Shown here: one piece after another, positions 24,841-37,300 of the stretch
How positions within the stretch are numbered: the stretch's first letter is position 1
Layout: each line of letters opens with the position of its first letter
Made by a program: the position numbers and the translations under genes
NCBI RefSeq assembly: GCF_030272615.1
Contig: NC_081410.1
Span: forward strand, 119,412,640 to 119,476,639
DNA from: Cryptomeria japonica
Taxonomy: Eukaryota > Streptophyta > Pinopsida > Cupressales > Cupressaceae
Direction of reading: 5' to 3'
DNA: 64,000 nucleotides
The notes under the pieces: generated by a model
What the model was told of the DNA's origin: nothing
The model's input: the letters and a program-made list of their open reading frames with translations, nothing else
The model's database searches: none

Positions 24841-24958
24841 TTTATAGACATAGTTTTAGTTGCCCAAGAGCCTCAACGGCCTCAAAAGAAGTTTTTTAGG
24901 TCATTGAAGACCCCATTGGAACTGTGTCTGCACTTCTATCACTATTGTATACATAAAA

Positions 24959-25164
24959 GTAAGTGAATTTTTTGTTTTTTGCATGATTTCAAATGATTGA
25001 ATTGTTGTTTTTATTAGTTTTTTGTTTTTGCATGGTTTCAAATGATTAAATTGTGATTGTTTAATAGTTTGATTCCAAAAAATAGTGATAAGATGCATAC
25101 TTATGGTTATTTATTTATTTTTTGAACTTTTCTTTACATATATATGTAATATGATTCTATTTAG
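24959..25164 (+). promoter_or_regulatory. Probable 5'-untranslated intron of the transposase-like gene
   Basis: A consensus donor GTAAGTG (24959) and an acceptor TTCTATTTAG (ending 25164) precede the likely start ATG at 25181 by 16 bases. The intron would be 206 bp and AT-rich. A similar exon-edge sequence with AAGTAAGGGAATTT occurs at about 23740, before the CT tract. Confidence 0.5.
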
Positions 25165-25180
25165 GTCACTGATCTCAACC

Positions 25181-27614
25181 ATGGGAAAGAACAAGCAAGG
25201 AATGATGGAACAACGAGAGGCTCAAAAGGAAAGACAAAGGCAGCGTATGAAGAAATTGCATGACATAAGAACAATGGGAGAAGAAGGTATGTCAACCTCA
25301 ACATCTCAATTCGATTTACCAAACGAATATAATGCACCTAATGCAATTGAAGAAGAAACATTTGATAATTTATCGTTTGAACCTAATGCAATTGAAGAAG
25401 AAACATTTGATAATTTACCGTTTGAACCTAATGCAATTGAAGAAGACACCACATTGAATAATCAATTAAATGATGAACATATTACACCTTCTCTACTTGA
25501 TGAATTGAATGTACATAATGCACTGATGTTAACACCTCCTAGAATCATTCGTAGGAAACCAAAGTATCTAATTGACATTGATGAGAATATATTGAAGTCA
25601 ATGCCCAATAAAATGAATGAACGAACTTGTAGGAGAATGGTTAAAAGAATATGGCAAAACTATTTTAAAAACTCAAATCAAACCGCAAGATGTCAATTAA
25701 TTGTTCAAATGATTAAAAATTTGAATTTTAGAGAGACAATGAAAATTCTAGGCCTAAGATCATCTGAAAGTAACAATGAAAGAACTATTGTCAGAAATCT
25801 ATTTGATGCATATCAATCTATTGGTTCAAAATCACGTAGTAAAGATTCTAATGCTACTCGATGTGTCATTACATCAACCATAATGAGCAAGAAAATAAAA
25901 AAAGATCGTTTGATAAGCAAAACAAGTAAGTCATTGAACGTTAGTAGAACAACATTAAGTAAAGCATTAAAGAGGCGAGAACAAATAGAGGAACCTAACA
26001 ATAATTCTCTTTGGGCATTCTCGGGTAGACTACCATGCAAAGACAAGGTTGTTGTAGATGCACTAAAAACATTAATTGAAAATTTTTGGCATGACAACAC
26101 AAGAGTATCACCCAACCAAAGAGATGTTGTTAGAAGGCAAATTGGGTCTAAAAATCGTGAGCCACATGCGAAACACTATTTGGATATGACTCAAACTAAA
26201 TTTTATGAAAGAATCCTTCAAAAGTTTCCTCAAATAAAAATTTCTCAAAGATTTTTTGAAATGGCAAAACCTTTTTATATTAAGATTAATCATGTACGCA
26301 CCACGTGTTGTTGTCGGATGCATATTGAATTTTCCATGCATTATGATATTTTTTGTCATATTTGTTCTACTTTGCACACTAACGATGTTTTGCAGGAATG
26401 TAATATACAAGCACCTCCTAAGTCGGCAAGAGAATTTATTTCAAGTGTGTCATGTAATAGACATGATGGTTGCATTTATTATAAGATGCGTTGTTTGGAA
26501 GGTTCTTGTGCTATATGTGGTGGTTTGCAAAGTTTACCAAGATGCATACATTTGGAGAGCACACATGAAATTGGTACGAAACTAGTTTCTTTTGGAAAAT
26601 ACAAGACAGTCACATATGGAGTTAAAGATGGAAAAGATTTGAAGAGATGTGAGCTAGTGAAAAATGATACATGTGTAGCTCAATTTATGAAAATGTTTCA
26701 AGAGAAACTAGTTTATGAGTACATAATGTATACACATAGAGCTCGATGGTTAGATGAGCAATTCAAGTTGTGTAAGGACACATTTCCTCTTGGAACCATT
26801 GTCTCTATCGTTGATTTCGCTGAAAATTATACTCTACAACCTCAAAATGAAGTGCAATCCATGTATTATCACTCTACACAAGTTTCTATTTTTGTACACA
26901 TAGCATTCATGCATGCAGATGATAGCACAAAGGAGGATAGAAAGGTTGTAAGAGAGTATCACTTCTACATAAGTGATGATCGTACTCATTCATCGGAGTT
27001 TGTACAAGGATGCTTGAAAGTTTCCTATGATAGTTTAAGGGAAAGGAACATACGATACAACCAACACTTAATATGGTCAGATAATTGCACCGCACAATTC
27101 AAGAATGCAAGGATGTTTTATTGGCTGACAAGGATGCATGTGACAAGCGATGTACAACATTTTTGGAATTTCACTGAGGCTGGACATGGTAAGGGAGAGC
27201 ACGATGGTGCAGGAGCATGTGTGAAAAGAGCCCTAGCCAGGGAAAAATTGAAGTACGAAGGTGGTGCTGAGTTGGTAGATGCAGAAAAAATTGTGCGATG
27301 GTGTAAGTCTACGATGGGTCCAGGTAATCCAGGTAAGTCATTGGTTCGTAGATATTTTTGGTTGATTATTGAATCTAACATTGAAAACTATCTAGATTGG
27401 TGTACAGTTGCAGGATCGAGTGACATGCACTCATTTATGAGTTCAAATTCAAGTTCACTGGTAATTTATACGAGACAGATGGTATGTTTTTGCTCTTCAT
27501 GCATGTATTGTTTGTGGGAAGAATGTGAATCAGAAGAGTGGGTTGACAAATGGTCTTGTAGACCGTTGGTTCCCATTGATTCATATCAAATTCCCAAAGC
27601 ACTACAATTGAGCC
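25181..27614 (+). CDS. Transposase-like protein, N-terminal and catalytic part (interrupted by LTR element)
   Basis: Start chosen at MGKNKQGM (25181), after a probable splice acceptor; the frame is also open upstream to 25085. Near residues 50-100 lie three copies of a 15-residue acidic unit (PNAIEEETFDNL). A basic helical segment follows (RTTLSKALKRRE). Next come a Cys/His-rich block (TTCCCRMH, CHICSTLH, CAICGG, about residues 370-460), then three blocks with acidic residues and spacing like an RNase H-fold transposase core: VDFAENYTLQPQN, LIWSDNCTAQFKN and EAGHGKGEHDGAGA. No internal stop occurs in 2,434 bases. The frame is cut at 27614 by the LTR element and resumes at 43705. I assign the role from these blocks, its place between inverted repeats and its size; no exact family name is claimed. 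Confidence 0.75.
27610..27614. repeat. Target-site duplication GAGCC (left copy)
   Basis: GAGCC immediately before the 5' LTR is repeated immediately after the 3' LTR at 43700-43704. The 5-bp length is standard for Ty3/gypsy integration. Confidence 0.95.
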
Positions 27615-29417
27615 TGTAGTCACATAAATCTGTCCACTTAATTAAATGAATACTTAGTATTTATTTGATTATTTAACCATCAATTAATAATTAATTAAAT
27701 TAATATTTAATTAATTCATCTTAACCCTCTTCTCCTATTAATTAAATAAATTATTCAATTTATTTGATTTAATTCACTTAACCAAATTCATACCATTAAT
27801 TAAATAAATAAATCATATTTATTTAATTAAATCTTCTCTCACATTTAAATAAATTAATATTTATTTAAAACCCCCAAAATCCCACCTCTCACATTTAAAT
27901 AAATAAATCATTTATTTAAATCACCTTTATCCTCCACCCACTTGTATTTTCCTACAAAAGCAAGTTGCACAATTATTTTAAATAAATAATTTATTTAAAT
28001 CACCTTTATCCTCCACCCACTTGTATTTTCCTACAAAAGCAAGTTGCACAACTATTTTAAATAAATTATTTATTTAAAATCCTATTTATCCTCACCCACT
28101 TGAAACCTTTAATGGTTTCCCTTAAAGTATTCAAACTTGATGGCTTTAAAGTCTTCAAACTTGATGGCTTCCTTCTATAGTCTTCTTAAGACTTTAATGG
28201 TTTTCCTTAAAGTCTTCAAGCCTTTAATGGTTCCCCTCAAAGTCTTCAAGCATTTTAATGCTTTATCTTCCTTTTTCTCATTTAAATAAATTAATATTTA
28301 TTTGAATATTTATCCAAATACAACTTGCACACATTTATTGAAATAAATGAATTTTTATTTTAATAAAATCCTATTTTCCCTCACCCACCAAATCCACTTG
28401 CAAAATCTAATCCCCTTCTAGATTCTTCTAACCCCTTCCTAATTAACTTAATCCATCCCCTAATTATTGTCACATTCCTAAGCAAAATGGAGTCACTTCT
28501 CAAAGCCTAAAAGTCTTGGATAACCTTTGAAAGCTTCCAACCTTCAACCACTAAATGGCTCAAAGTCTTTGATAACCATTGAAGGCTTTCAACCTTCAAC
28601 CACTTAATCCCCAAAGTCTCCAATAACCATTAATGGTTACCTCAAACCCTCCCACATGGTTAAAACATTTGTTTTGACTCAACCTCTACCCAACCCAAGG
28701 GTCTCATCAAGCCTTTAATGCTTTGACCATGATTATCTCTTAATCATTTGCACAAAGGTTTATCCTTGCATTAACTCCTAATCCAGTGGGTAATCCTAAT
28801 TTAGACTTGACCCTTACCTTCTAGATAACCATGAGGTCTTCTCAGGCCTTTAATGCCTCCAACCTCTTCTCTCAACCCAATCCTATGTTGACACTTGTCA
28901 CCATTTTATTGGTGCCAATTGTGCACATGGATCCCCAACTTTCAAACTTGGCCCTTGATTAAACCATTCAATCTTAACCCTTCATTTCCCCATTTCTTCT
29001 ATAAATAGAACCCTTCTCCTCAAGCAAAAGGAAGCATTTAGAGTATTGTTGTTATACTGGCATTAGCATAGAGCTTTTTCATAGCATCACTATCTACTCT
29101 TGCATAGTATTTGCTTATCATATTCAACCATCTTGAATCTCCATATGGCATCCATGGCTAGTGCTAAAAGCTGAGAGCTACACTCATTTGGGACTTGGAG
29201 AGGAGAGAAACAAGGGAGAAGCATCAAAAGGCATCATGGAAGCATCTTAGGGAGGCTCTTCTCCTTTCTTTTATTTTGTTAAACTTCTTTCATGCTTTTT
29301 GAAATCTCTCTTGATATGTTTGGAATGGTTTTTAGTTCTTTGTTTTGTTTTTATGGTTGAAACTAACTTATTAACATTGAACTTTGTTGTTGCCTTGTCC
29401 CCATTTCCATGACATCA
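27615..29417 (+). repeat. 5' LTR of element 1
   Basis: Starts TGTAGTCACATAAATC and ends ATGACATCA. The first 770 bases are packed with ATTAAATAAAT / ATTTATTTAAT palindromic units, plus a direct duplication with a 79-bp offset (TCACCTTTATCC at 27921 and 28000). A TATA box (TATAAATA, 29000-29007) lies 1,385 bases in, so transcription should begin near 29030. The LTR abuts transposase codons on its left. Confidence 0.95.
29000..29007 (+). promoter_or_regulatory. LTR TATA box of element 1
   Basis: TATAAATA within CTTCTATAAATAGAACCC. The same site is at 43282-43289 in the 3' LTR, which could drive transcription outward into the C-terminal part of the transposase-like gene. Confidence 0.65.
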
Positions 29418-29440
29418 TTTGGTGAACCCGACGTGAATCA
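29418..29440 (+). other. Candidate primer-binding site of element 1
   Basis: TTTGGTGAACCCGACGTGAA follows the 5' LTR directly; the TGG start fits pairing with a tRNA 3'-CCA end. I could not assign the tRNA. Confidence 0.55.
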
Positions 29441-32104
29441 AAGAGCAATCATTTTGAAGACTACTAACTTTTGAATGTTTTAATTGACACACAGGTCATT
29501 CTCTTGCATTTTTCTTCTCAATTTAGCACCTTCGCAAATTGATACTTTCACGCTATTGTCTATAATGTTGCTCTTTCGTGTTAAATAGCACTTCTGTTTT
29601 CACACAGAGTAGAGCTATTGTAACAAAGAGTTGTAAGAAAATTCCTTGTAACCGAAAACCAAAAATTTTAGGCTTGTAGAAGCCCACCAAAACATGCAGA
29701 TTTTTCTAACTAATTATCTTTTGTGCAGGTTTTAACTAACCCCTACAATAGCATTATTTTTAGCAATTTTAGCTTAGGAAATAAATTTGTTCATATTGCT
29801 AACTTTGTCTTTCAAGTTAGGATAAAATAAATTCATTTTCCTTTTGGGTTAAAATCAACTACACTTTCATTTGGAGTTTTAAAAAGAACCATATCTTTCG
29901 TTTGGAGCTCTAAAAAAGAATCACACTTGTTCAAAGTTAAAAAGAATCACAAAAACAAACACGCAAATTTTTTTGTTGCAAAGTTAGGAACAAATTCTTT
30001 TGGTGCTTAAAATCAACAAGGCAAATTTTATTTCTTGCATCAAGATAAAACTTACAATCCACACTTCCATTTTTGGTGCAAATAAAATTCACAATCAACT
30101 TGTCTCATTTTTAAAGCAATTTTACTTCATGCAAACGTGTTTTTCATTAAGTTGACCAGGATTTTCAAATTCTAGTTTACTCCAACAATTGCCTTTGAAA
30201 ATTAAAAAGAACACCATGATTGTTGGAGCAACATCTCCAAATAGATAGAAAATCATTGCGATGACAAATTAAAAGGAACAAGTGAATTTTGTGTTTGGCA
30301 CACTTGTGCAAAAGAGTTGGTCGAGTGGTCCTACCTCTAACACACACTATCCTCTCCCTTGGCTCTCGTGGTCCTAGGTGCAAGAGAAAAGTGTTAGTAA
30401 CGCTCAAATTTTATCTTTTTAAGAGAGGCCTGCCAAGGGATCGATACTCTTGGGAACGACCTCGAGCGGTAAATCCTTCGAGCCGCTATAGAAATCAGGT
30501 GAGAGCGAAAGCTGTAGCCTTGGGTATAGCTGTTCCTACAGTGTAACTGGCCGAAAGGACAAATGGGCCCCACCACCAGTTACAAGGCTCTTAAGTGAGT
30601 CACTGCAGAATGAACTTATGTCCAAAGCCATCGAACATGACTAAACACCTTTAAGTAGTAGCCCACCTGTTCTATTGATTGAGGATATTTGAGGTATAAT
30701 TTAGTGCAAGAGCATAGAAGGTTTTGCTCCCAAGATACTCACCATACATATTTCCTTGAGTAGAAACATAGCTTTTTGAAAAGTCACTTGTGGCTTGATA
30801 AAAGTGGTGACTCCCCCATCATAGGGATCATCTATTTGTTATGCTCGTGCAAGACTTAGTATATCACATCCTTACCTGCCACGGCGGGATTCATAAGGTA
30901 TGTAGTACCAAAGTCGAAGAAATATCAAGATGTGGGCTAAATTTATCACAACTGGCCATTTGAGCTTAGGGATAAAAAGTGTTTGAAGTGTGTACGTTTT
31001 ACAGACCTAGTGCGAATTGAGCCGACTTCAGGCTTTGGAACTACACCTTAAAATACATCTAAAGGAAGGGTCAGAAACAAGTCCAAGGATTGGGTTGATC
31101 TAGACCCATACTCATTTGTGCCTTTGAGGCAACATTCTTGTGTTTGTGTGCTTGCTTTGTTTTCTTGTCAAAGAAAAATCAGAAAATCACTTCCCAAAAA
31201 CAAAGTATTCATCCAACATTTCTCAAAAACAAACAAAAATACCAAAAACAAAGTGCAAACAACAAAGAGACAAATTTTATGACCATTCTTCACATCTTGC
31301 GAAAGAAGAAGTGTCATCAGAATATCAACTTGAAAAGGAGACCACTAAGCTCAAAGGCTTTAATCAAAAGGAGGAAATTCTTCTATATCAATCGACAAAT
31401 CTTTGTCTCCCATAGAGTCTTTCTACATCGCATGTGTCTATACCTTCAAGGTAAAACAAATGAGTTTGATTCAGAATCATTGAACCGCAGAGCTTTTATG
31501 CAATATAGAGCTCTGAGTTATCACAAAAATCAAGGAGGAAAGATTAATCCCAATTTCTTCCCAAACATCTGTATCACCTACAACACAGCTCGAGAAGTGC
31601 CACCAACGTCTGAAAGGGAAGAAGAAGAGTTTGTCCCATTTGTGACACAAAGTTTTTATTGAAAGTTGAAAACATTTTCATCCATCATCCCACTCATACA
31701 TCATCACTTCATCATCAATCCATCCCAACTCTCAAAACATTAAGAGGTTCTTGTCCCACGATTCCTTTTTAGATATTGCTTGAAATCAAACACATCACAT
31801 CACTTTTAGATTGTTTCTACATCTAGGATAAGCTCATCCTAAGAGACACATCTACGCAGGTTAAAACTAGTTCATGAGTGAATCCTCTCATTACTAGGTA
31901 GTCAAAATCTGTAACACATCTCAGATTTCTCTACACCTTATCACATCCAAAATCATCAAAACAAACAAGCAATTCAAAGAAAGAATTCTGGTTACATTTA
32001 CCTTTAGAGTGCTAGAGATCTACAATCCACCAACCATCAATCTTTCATTTCATCACCAACTCATCATCATCTTCAATCAACTTCAAAACAAACTTGCAAA
32101 CAAA
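29441..32104 (+). other. Leader region of element 1
   Basis: About 2.7 kb between the primer-binding site and gag with no recognisable protein. A 174-codon frame at 31138-31662 has no family signature and overlaps another frame, so I do not call it a gene. Long leaders are usual in Tat-type elements. Confidence 0.55.
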
Positions 32105-34306
32105 ATGGCTCAAACCCGATCACGATCAAGGCAACGAGAAATAGAAATTGAGGAAGAAGAGGACAACCTCAATGAATTTCAAGAAGCACTTGGAGGAAAT
32201 GTAAATGACGAAAACCCAAGTACTCCCACTCCTTCAACAATCGAAAGGGTTCAGCATAAACCTCATTTTAACAGATTATTTGATGAAATATTAAGGAGCA
32301 ATGCGGATGCTCACTTTTTAAGACTCGCTCAAGAAGGAGCCAAACTCCCCTCAGACTTTGATCTTGCCCAATTAAGACAAGCATCAGAAAGACAAAGTCG
32401 CCATGAGGAGGAAAGAGGTAGAAATCACATCAGATATAACATCCCTCGAGGTAACCCACCACCTCCTCCTCCAAATGAAATGGAGATGTTGCGGCAACAA
32501 GTCAAGAATCTCGCCCAACAACTTCATAGTGGTGTTAAGACCAATCAATTCTCACTTAACGACATCTGTCCCTATCCATTTGATAGGAATCTTTATATGC
32601 CACCCTTTCCACGCGGGTTCGAAACACCAAAATTCGAAAAATATAGAGGAAAGGGAGATCCCCGCGATCATGTCTGAGAATTTCATTCCGCTTGTCTCGA
32701 AGTGGCTTATGAGGACACATACCTAATGCGCCTTTTTCCCCAAAGCTTGGGAGGAACAACCACATCATGGTTTTCCCGACTACCAAGTGGCATAAGAACA
32801 TTTGAGGAACTCATCCAGAAGTTCCTATCTCATTAATCTTATAATATTGAACGCGACATCACCATGGCTGATCTATGCAACACCAAACAAAAACCAGGTG
32901 AATTATTCTCAGTATTCCTGCAACGATGGCGCCAAATGTCTAGCAGACGTTCTCTTCAGTTACCTGAACAAGAACTAGTGGAAATTTTCATTTCCAACTT
33001 AAACGAAGAAATGGAATTTCACCTGGATGTCAAAGACACAGACTCTTTTAACGATATGATCACCAAGGGTATAAAATGTGAAAGGGCACTCATCAAAAAA
33101 GGACTCATCAAAATCTTTAATGAACCCAAAGATGGTCCTCGCCCGCGCTTCAATAGTGATAAACCGAACTTCTGGAACAAGAATAAGAATATCGTCAACG
33201 ATGGAGTTGTGGATGCTCGAACTATCCAAAATGCACAACCTATGGTTCGATTTGCAGGACAAAATCCTCCACCTCAAAATAACACAAATGTTCTTCCTAA
33301 TCAAGGTCGCATCACATCTCATGATGAACCAAGACCCCGTCCACAAAAACAAAAACGCACATACACTCCCTTAGGGGAACCCATTGAAACAGTGATGCGA
33401 CAACTTATTTCTCAGAATTTGATCACTCTACCTAAGTTATCAAATTATGAGCCCCAAGTCAAACCAGCATGGTGGAAGGATACTGAACATTGTGAGTTCC
33501 ATCAAGGAAGAGGACACAAGACAAGTAATTGTCACCGATTGAAAGATCTCATTCAGGATCTTATTGACCAAGGAGAAATTGAAATTGAAGGGCATGACCC
33601 AAAAACAACCAATAATGATCATCAGATGTTCAAGAATCCACTTCCATCGCAAGATCAAAGGGGTCCTTTGATGTCCAGACGAGGTCCTGATACCACTGAT
33701 TATACGCAAGCTACGTATAATTACACTGTCAATCACCTGTATGATGCCAGTGAACAAATTGCAACCATAACCTTCAAAAATCCCACCTCAAATTGCAATG
33801 TTGTTACGCGTCGCGGCAAAGTTACCATCAAGGCAGCTCCACAAGGCACCACCTCCATCCCAAAGCAGTACAATCTTGTGGAACAATTAGATAAAACGCC
33901 TGCGCTCATTTCCATTTTAGAGCTATTACGCCTATCACCATCTCATAAAACAATCTTGGATCAAGCACTCCAAGAAGCGTCAGTCCCTGCAAACCTGAAC
34001 ACGGACCAATTTCAAGCCATGGTTGGAAATCTAAAGTCATCACCTTGTCTCACTTTTTCTGAAAGTGACAACTCTTCTTTCCAACAACCTCATAACGCCT
34101 CACTCCACATTGAAGGCTTTGTCAACCAACACAGGATCAAGCGAGTCTTGATTGATAATGGAGCAGGCCTAAACATTTGTACACTACAGTTGGTCACAGC
34201 ATTGGGATATGCAATAGAATCAGTGGATCCTCGCAAGAAGATCACCATCAAGGCCTATGATGATGCAGAGCGTTCATCCAAAGGAGCTGTGGTACTACCA
34301 ATCTGA
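32105..34306 (+). pseudogene. gag: gag and protease start of element 1 (stops at 32675, 32834, 34304)
   Basis: Start taken at MAQTRSRSRQRE (32105), since upstream in-frame text looks non-coding. It holds a retrotransposon gag capsid domain (YPFDRNLYMPPFPRGFETPK, FLQRWRQMS, to about 33110). A zinc-knuckle-like motif with histidine in place of two cysteines follows (CEFHQGRGHKTSNCH, 33491-33535). The protease active-site strand VLIDNGAGLN (34144) has IDNG where most retropepsins have DS/TG. Three in-frame stops interrupt it: TGA 32675-32677, TAA 32834-32836 and TGA 34304-34306. The frame itself never shifts. The protein would form the virus-like particle and process the polyprotein. Confidence 0.88.
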
Positions 34307-37300
34307 GTAGGCCCCGTGGTAAAGCACATCATTTGTCAGGTTCTGGACCTTCCTCTGCCATATAATCTATTATTAGGGAGACCTTGGATACATGCCATGC
34401 AAGCCGTTCCATCTACCTACCATCAATGTATCAAGTTCCCACATAATGGTGCAGAGATCACAATCCTGGGTGATGCAAATCCCTTTGCATTTTGCCATAA
34501 TATCAGCCATCAACCAGAGATTACTGTTCCTAATAATAGGGAAGCCATTTCCTCCACATCATATGTAAATCCCGCCTCTCTTGCCAGTTCAAACACTCCT
34601 ATACCCAAGCAAGAAAAGCTTAAGATGAAAGTCGCAGAGGAAGGTCCTGGAGAATACAACTTGAGTCAGCTCTTTTGTGTGGGACAAATGCCTACTTCTC
34701 CTAGAACACATGGTAAACCACAGCAGTTACTCCAACAACCACTAAACACGCCTGCATGTGCCTTAACGCCTTTCATCCTTGGAAAGAGTCAAGAGGAAGA
34801 GACACAAGATAAGGACCTAGCGGAATGGATCTATAAAGATCCCATCACCACTGACAAACCGCGAGTTACACTTCCTACAGAACAGTATGGCAAAGGCCTC
34901 CTCATTATGCAAAGAATGGGATATGATGGTCAGAGTGCTTTGGGATACTGCAAACAAGGACGACATGAACCGCTGTTGCCAGAGTTCAAGCCCAAAGGTA
35001 ATACAGGCCTAGGCTTTGAAAAAGAGATCCTTCCTAAACTCAGATTTAAAGGAAAACCTAGCAAACCATTTTGCCCACCTACTATAAAGAGGACACCTTT
35101 CATAATCAAAGCACCATCAAGCAATATTGTCACTGCCCCATCGAGGCTCACAAACCCACCGCAACCGTCATCAGTGCCAAAAATCCCACCAATCGAACTA
35201 GTAATCCCATCCACAGCAGTCATCACATCAATAAAACCATTCATAGCAGCAACTATATTGGAACCCGTAGCAGCATCTATGGCACCAGCCATTCCAATAG
35301 AAGCCACTAAATCAACACTGTCGATACTTCCAGTGACAAAACCTTTAAACCCCATCACAGTTCCTGCAGCACCGATCACCTCAAAGGTACATAAACCAAT
35401 CACACCTGCAGTATTCAACTCCAGCGACATCCCAGTATGGTATAGCAATCGGATGCTGGAAAGTGATTCAGAGACCGACTCACATGAGTGGGAATTTGAT
35501 TCTGTACAACTTAACACTTCAGATGAGGAAGACACATCACCACCTCCGCCACGCAAAGACATCCCTGTTTACGGAGAAGCACAGATAAAGACCACTTGGG
35601 TACCTGAGCTGGAAACATCTTCCACAGACCCTATGTCTCATCCTACGCCTGATTCTGACAAGGAGAGTACCATTAACGACCTTCACCATAACGTCTTAAC
35701 CCTCACTGATACATCTCCTGCACTTAACTTAATCGATGAAGTAATGCCCATTATCCACCCTGAACTCATCGAATGGAACCAACCAAATCCCCCATGTCTT
35801 GACCTCTTCCAAAATGATGAGGCTCTCATTGACTTTTTGGAATTAAGGGATAATCTACCAAGCGGGGATCACAAAGCTAGATTCGCCATTGAACTTAATA
35901 GCGCAGCATACTTCGGGGAGGATGCCAAACCCTTCAGCTGCAAAAATATAACATTAAAACATGGATCTTCTAGTGAAAACCACACTGTGGCACTGTTTGA
36001 TCCAACAAAAGTAAAAAGAAAGAGCGTATCCAATGGTGAAAACCTCTCTGAGGCACTTGAGGATGAAGGGTTTGACATTCTCCCTGCTAGTACACAACAG
36101 GAATGATCGACGATTCTCATTGAGGAGACTAAAGAATACAATGTGGGGACTCCTGAAAACCCTCATATCATACATCTAGCATCTCTTCTCACTCCAGAGG
36201 AACAACCTCAATTTATAGAGTTCTTCCAACAGCGTCAGATCAACTTTGCATGGTCATATGCAGACATGCCTGGGCTTGATCCTGATTTAGTCATGCATCA
36301 TCTCACAGTAGCAAAAGGAGCCAAACCTATCAAGCAAAAGCTTCGTAAGATGCATCCTCAGATTGTCGTGCTAGTCAAAACAGAACTCAAGAAACTCCTG
36401 GATGTTGGTTTCATTAGACCAATTGATTATGCGGAATGGATCTCCAATATTGTACCAGTTGGCAAACCAAAAGGGGGCATCCGCATTTGTACAGACTTCA
36501 GAGATCTAAATAAAGCATGTCCTAAGGATGACTTCCCTCTACCAAATATTGACATCATAGTGGATTTGACAACAGGACATGCCATGCTTTCACTCATGGA
36601 TGGCTTTTCAGGATACAATCAAATAAAGATCGCACCAGAGGACCAACATAAGACAGCCTTCACATGTCCATGGGGCACATACTGCTGGAATGTAATGCCT
36701 TTCGGTCTAAAGAATGCAGGAGCAACCTATCAAAGAGCAATGACCACCATCTTCCATGACATGATGCATACTATGATGGAAGATTATGTGGATGATTTAC
36801 TAGCAAAATCACTTACTAGAGAAGGACATCTTCACATCTTAGATCAAATCTTTGATAGACTGGAACAATACCATGTTCGACTCAACCCAAAGAAATGTGT
36901 CTTCGGAGTGACCTCCGGGAAGCTTCTAGGATACATTGTCTCAAGCAAAGGTATTGAGGTCGATCCAGCAAAGGTTAAGGCAATCATGGACATGCCACCT
37001 CCAAGGAATATCAGTCAGCTAAGGACACTACAAGGACGGCTTCAATCCATCCGCAGATTCATTGCACAATTGGCTGATAAGTGTCACCCATTCACACACT
37101 TGCTACACAAGAACATCCGCTTTCAGTGGGATGACAAATGCCAGCAAGCATTTCAGGCACTTAAAAACTATCTCATGAATCCACCATTGCTGATGCCACC
37201 AGATCCAAGTAGACCGTTGTTACTTTATATCTCAGCGACAAGTACAGCACTGGGTGTGCTACTGGCACAACATAATGCAGAAGGAAAAGAGTGTGCTATT

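Noticed and set aside
23778-24966. Open frames of 250-345 codons on both strands in the CT tract
   Set aside because: They are Ser/Leu/Pro or Arg/Glu low-complexity frames created by a CT/GA simple repeat and appear in several frames at once.
31138-31662. 174-codon frame in the leader of element 1 as an extra gene
   Set aside because: Overlaps another frame, has no recognised motif and no counterpart seen in element 2.
34930-35562. 210-codon minus-strand frame
   Set aside because: Antisense shadow of the proline/threonine-rich linker of gag-pol.
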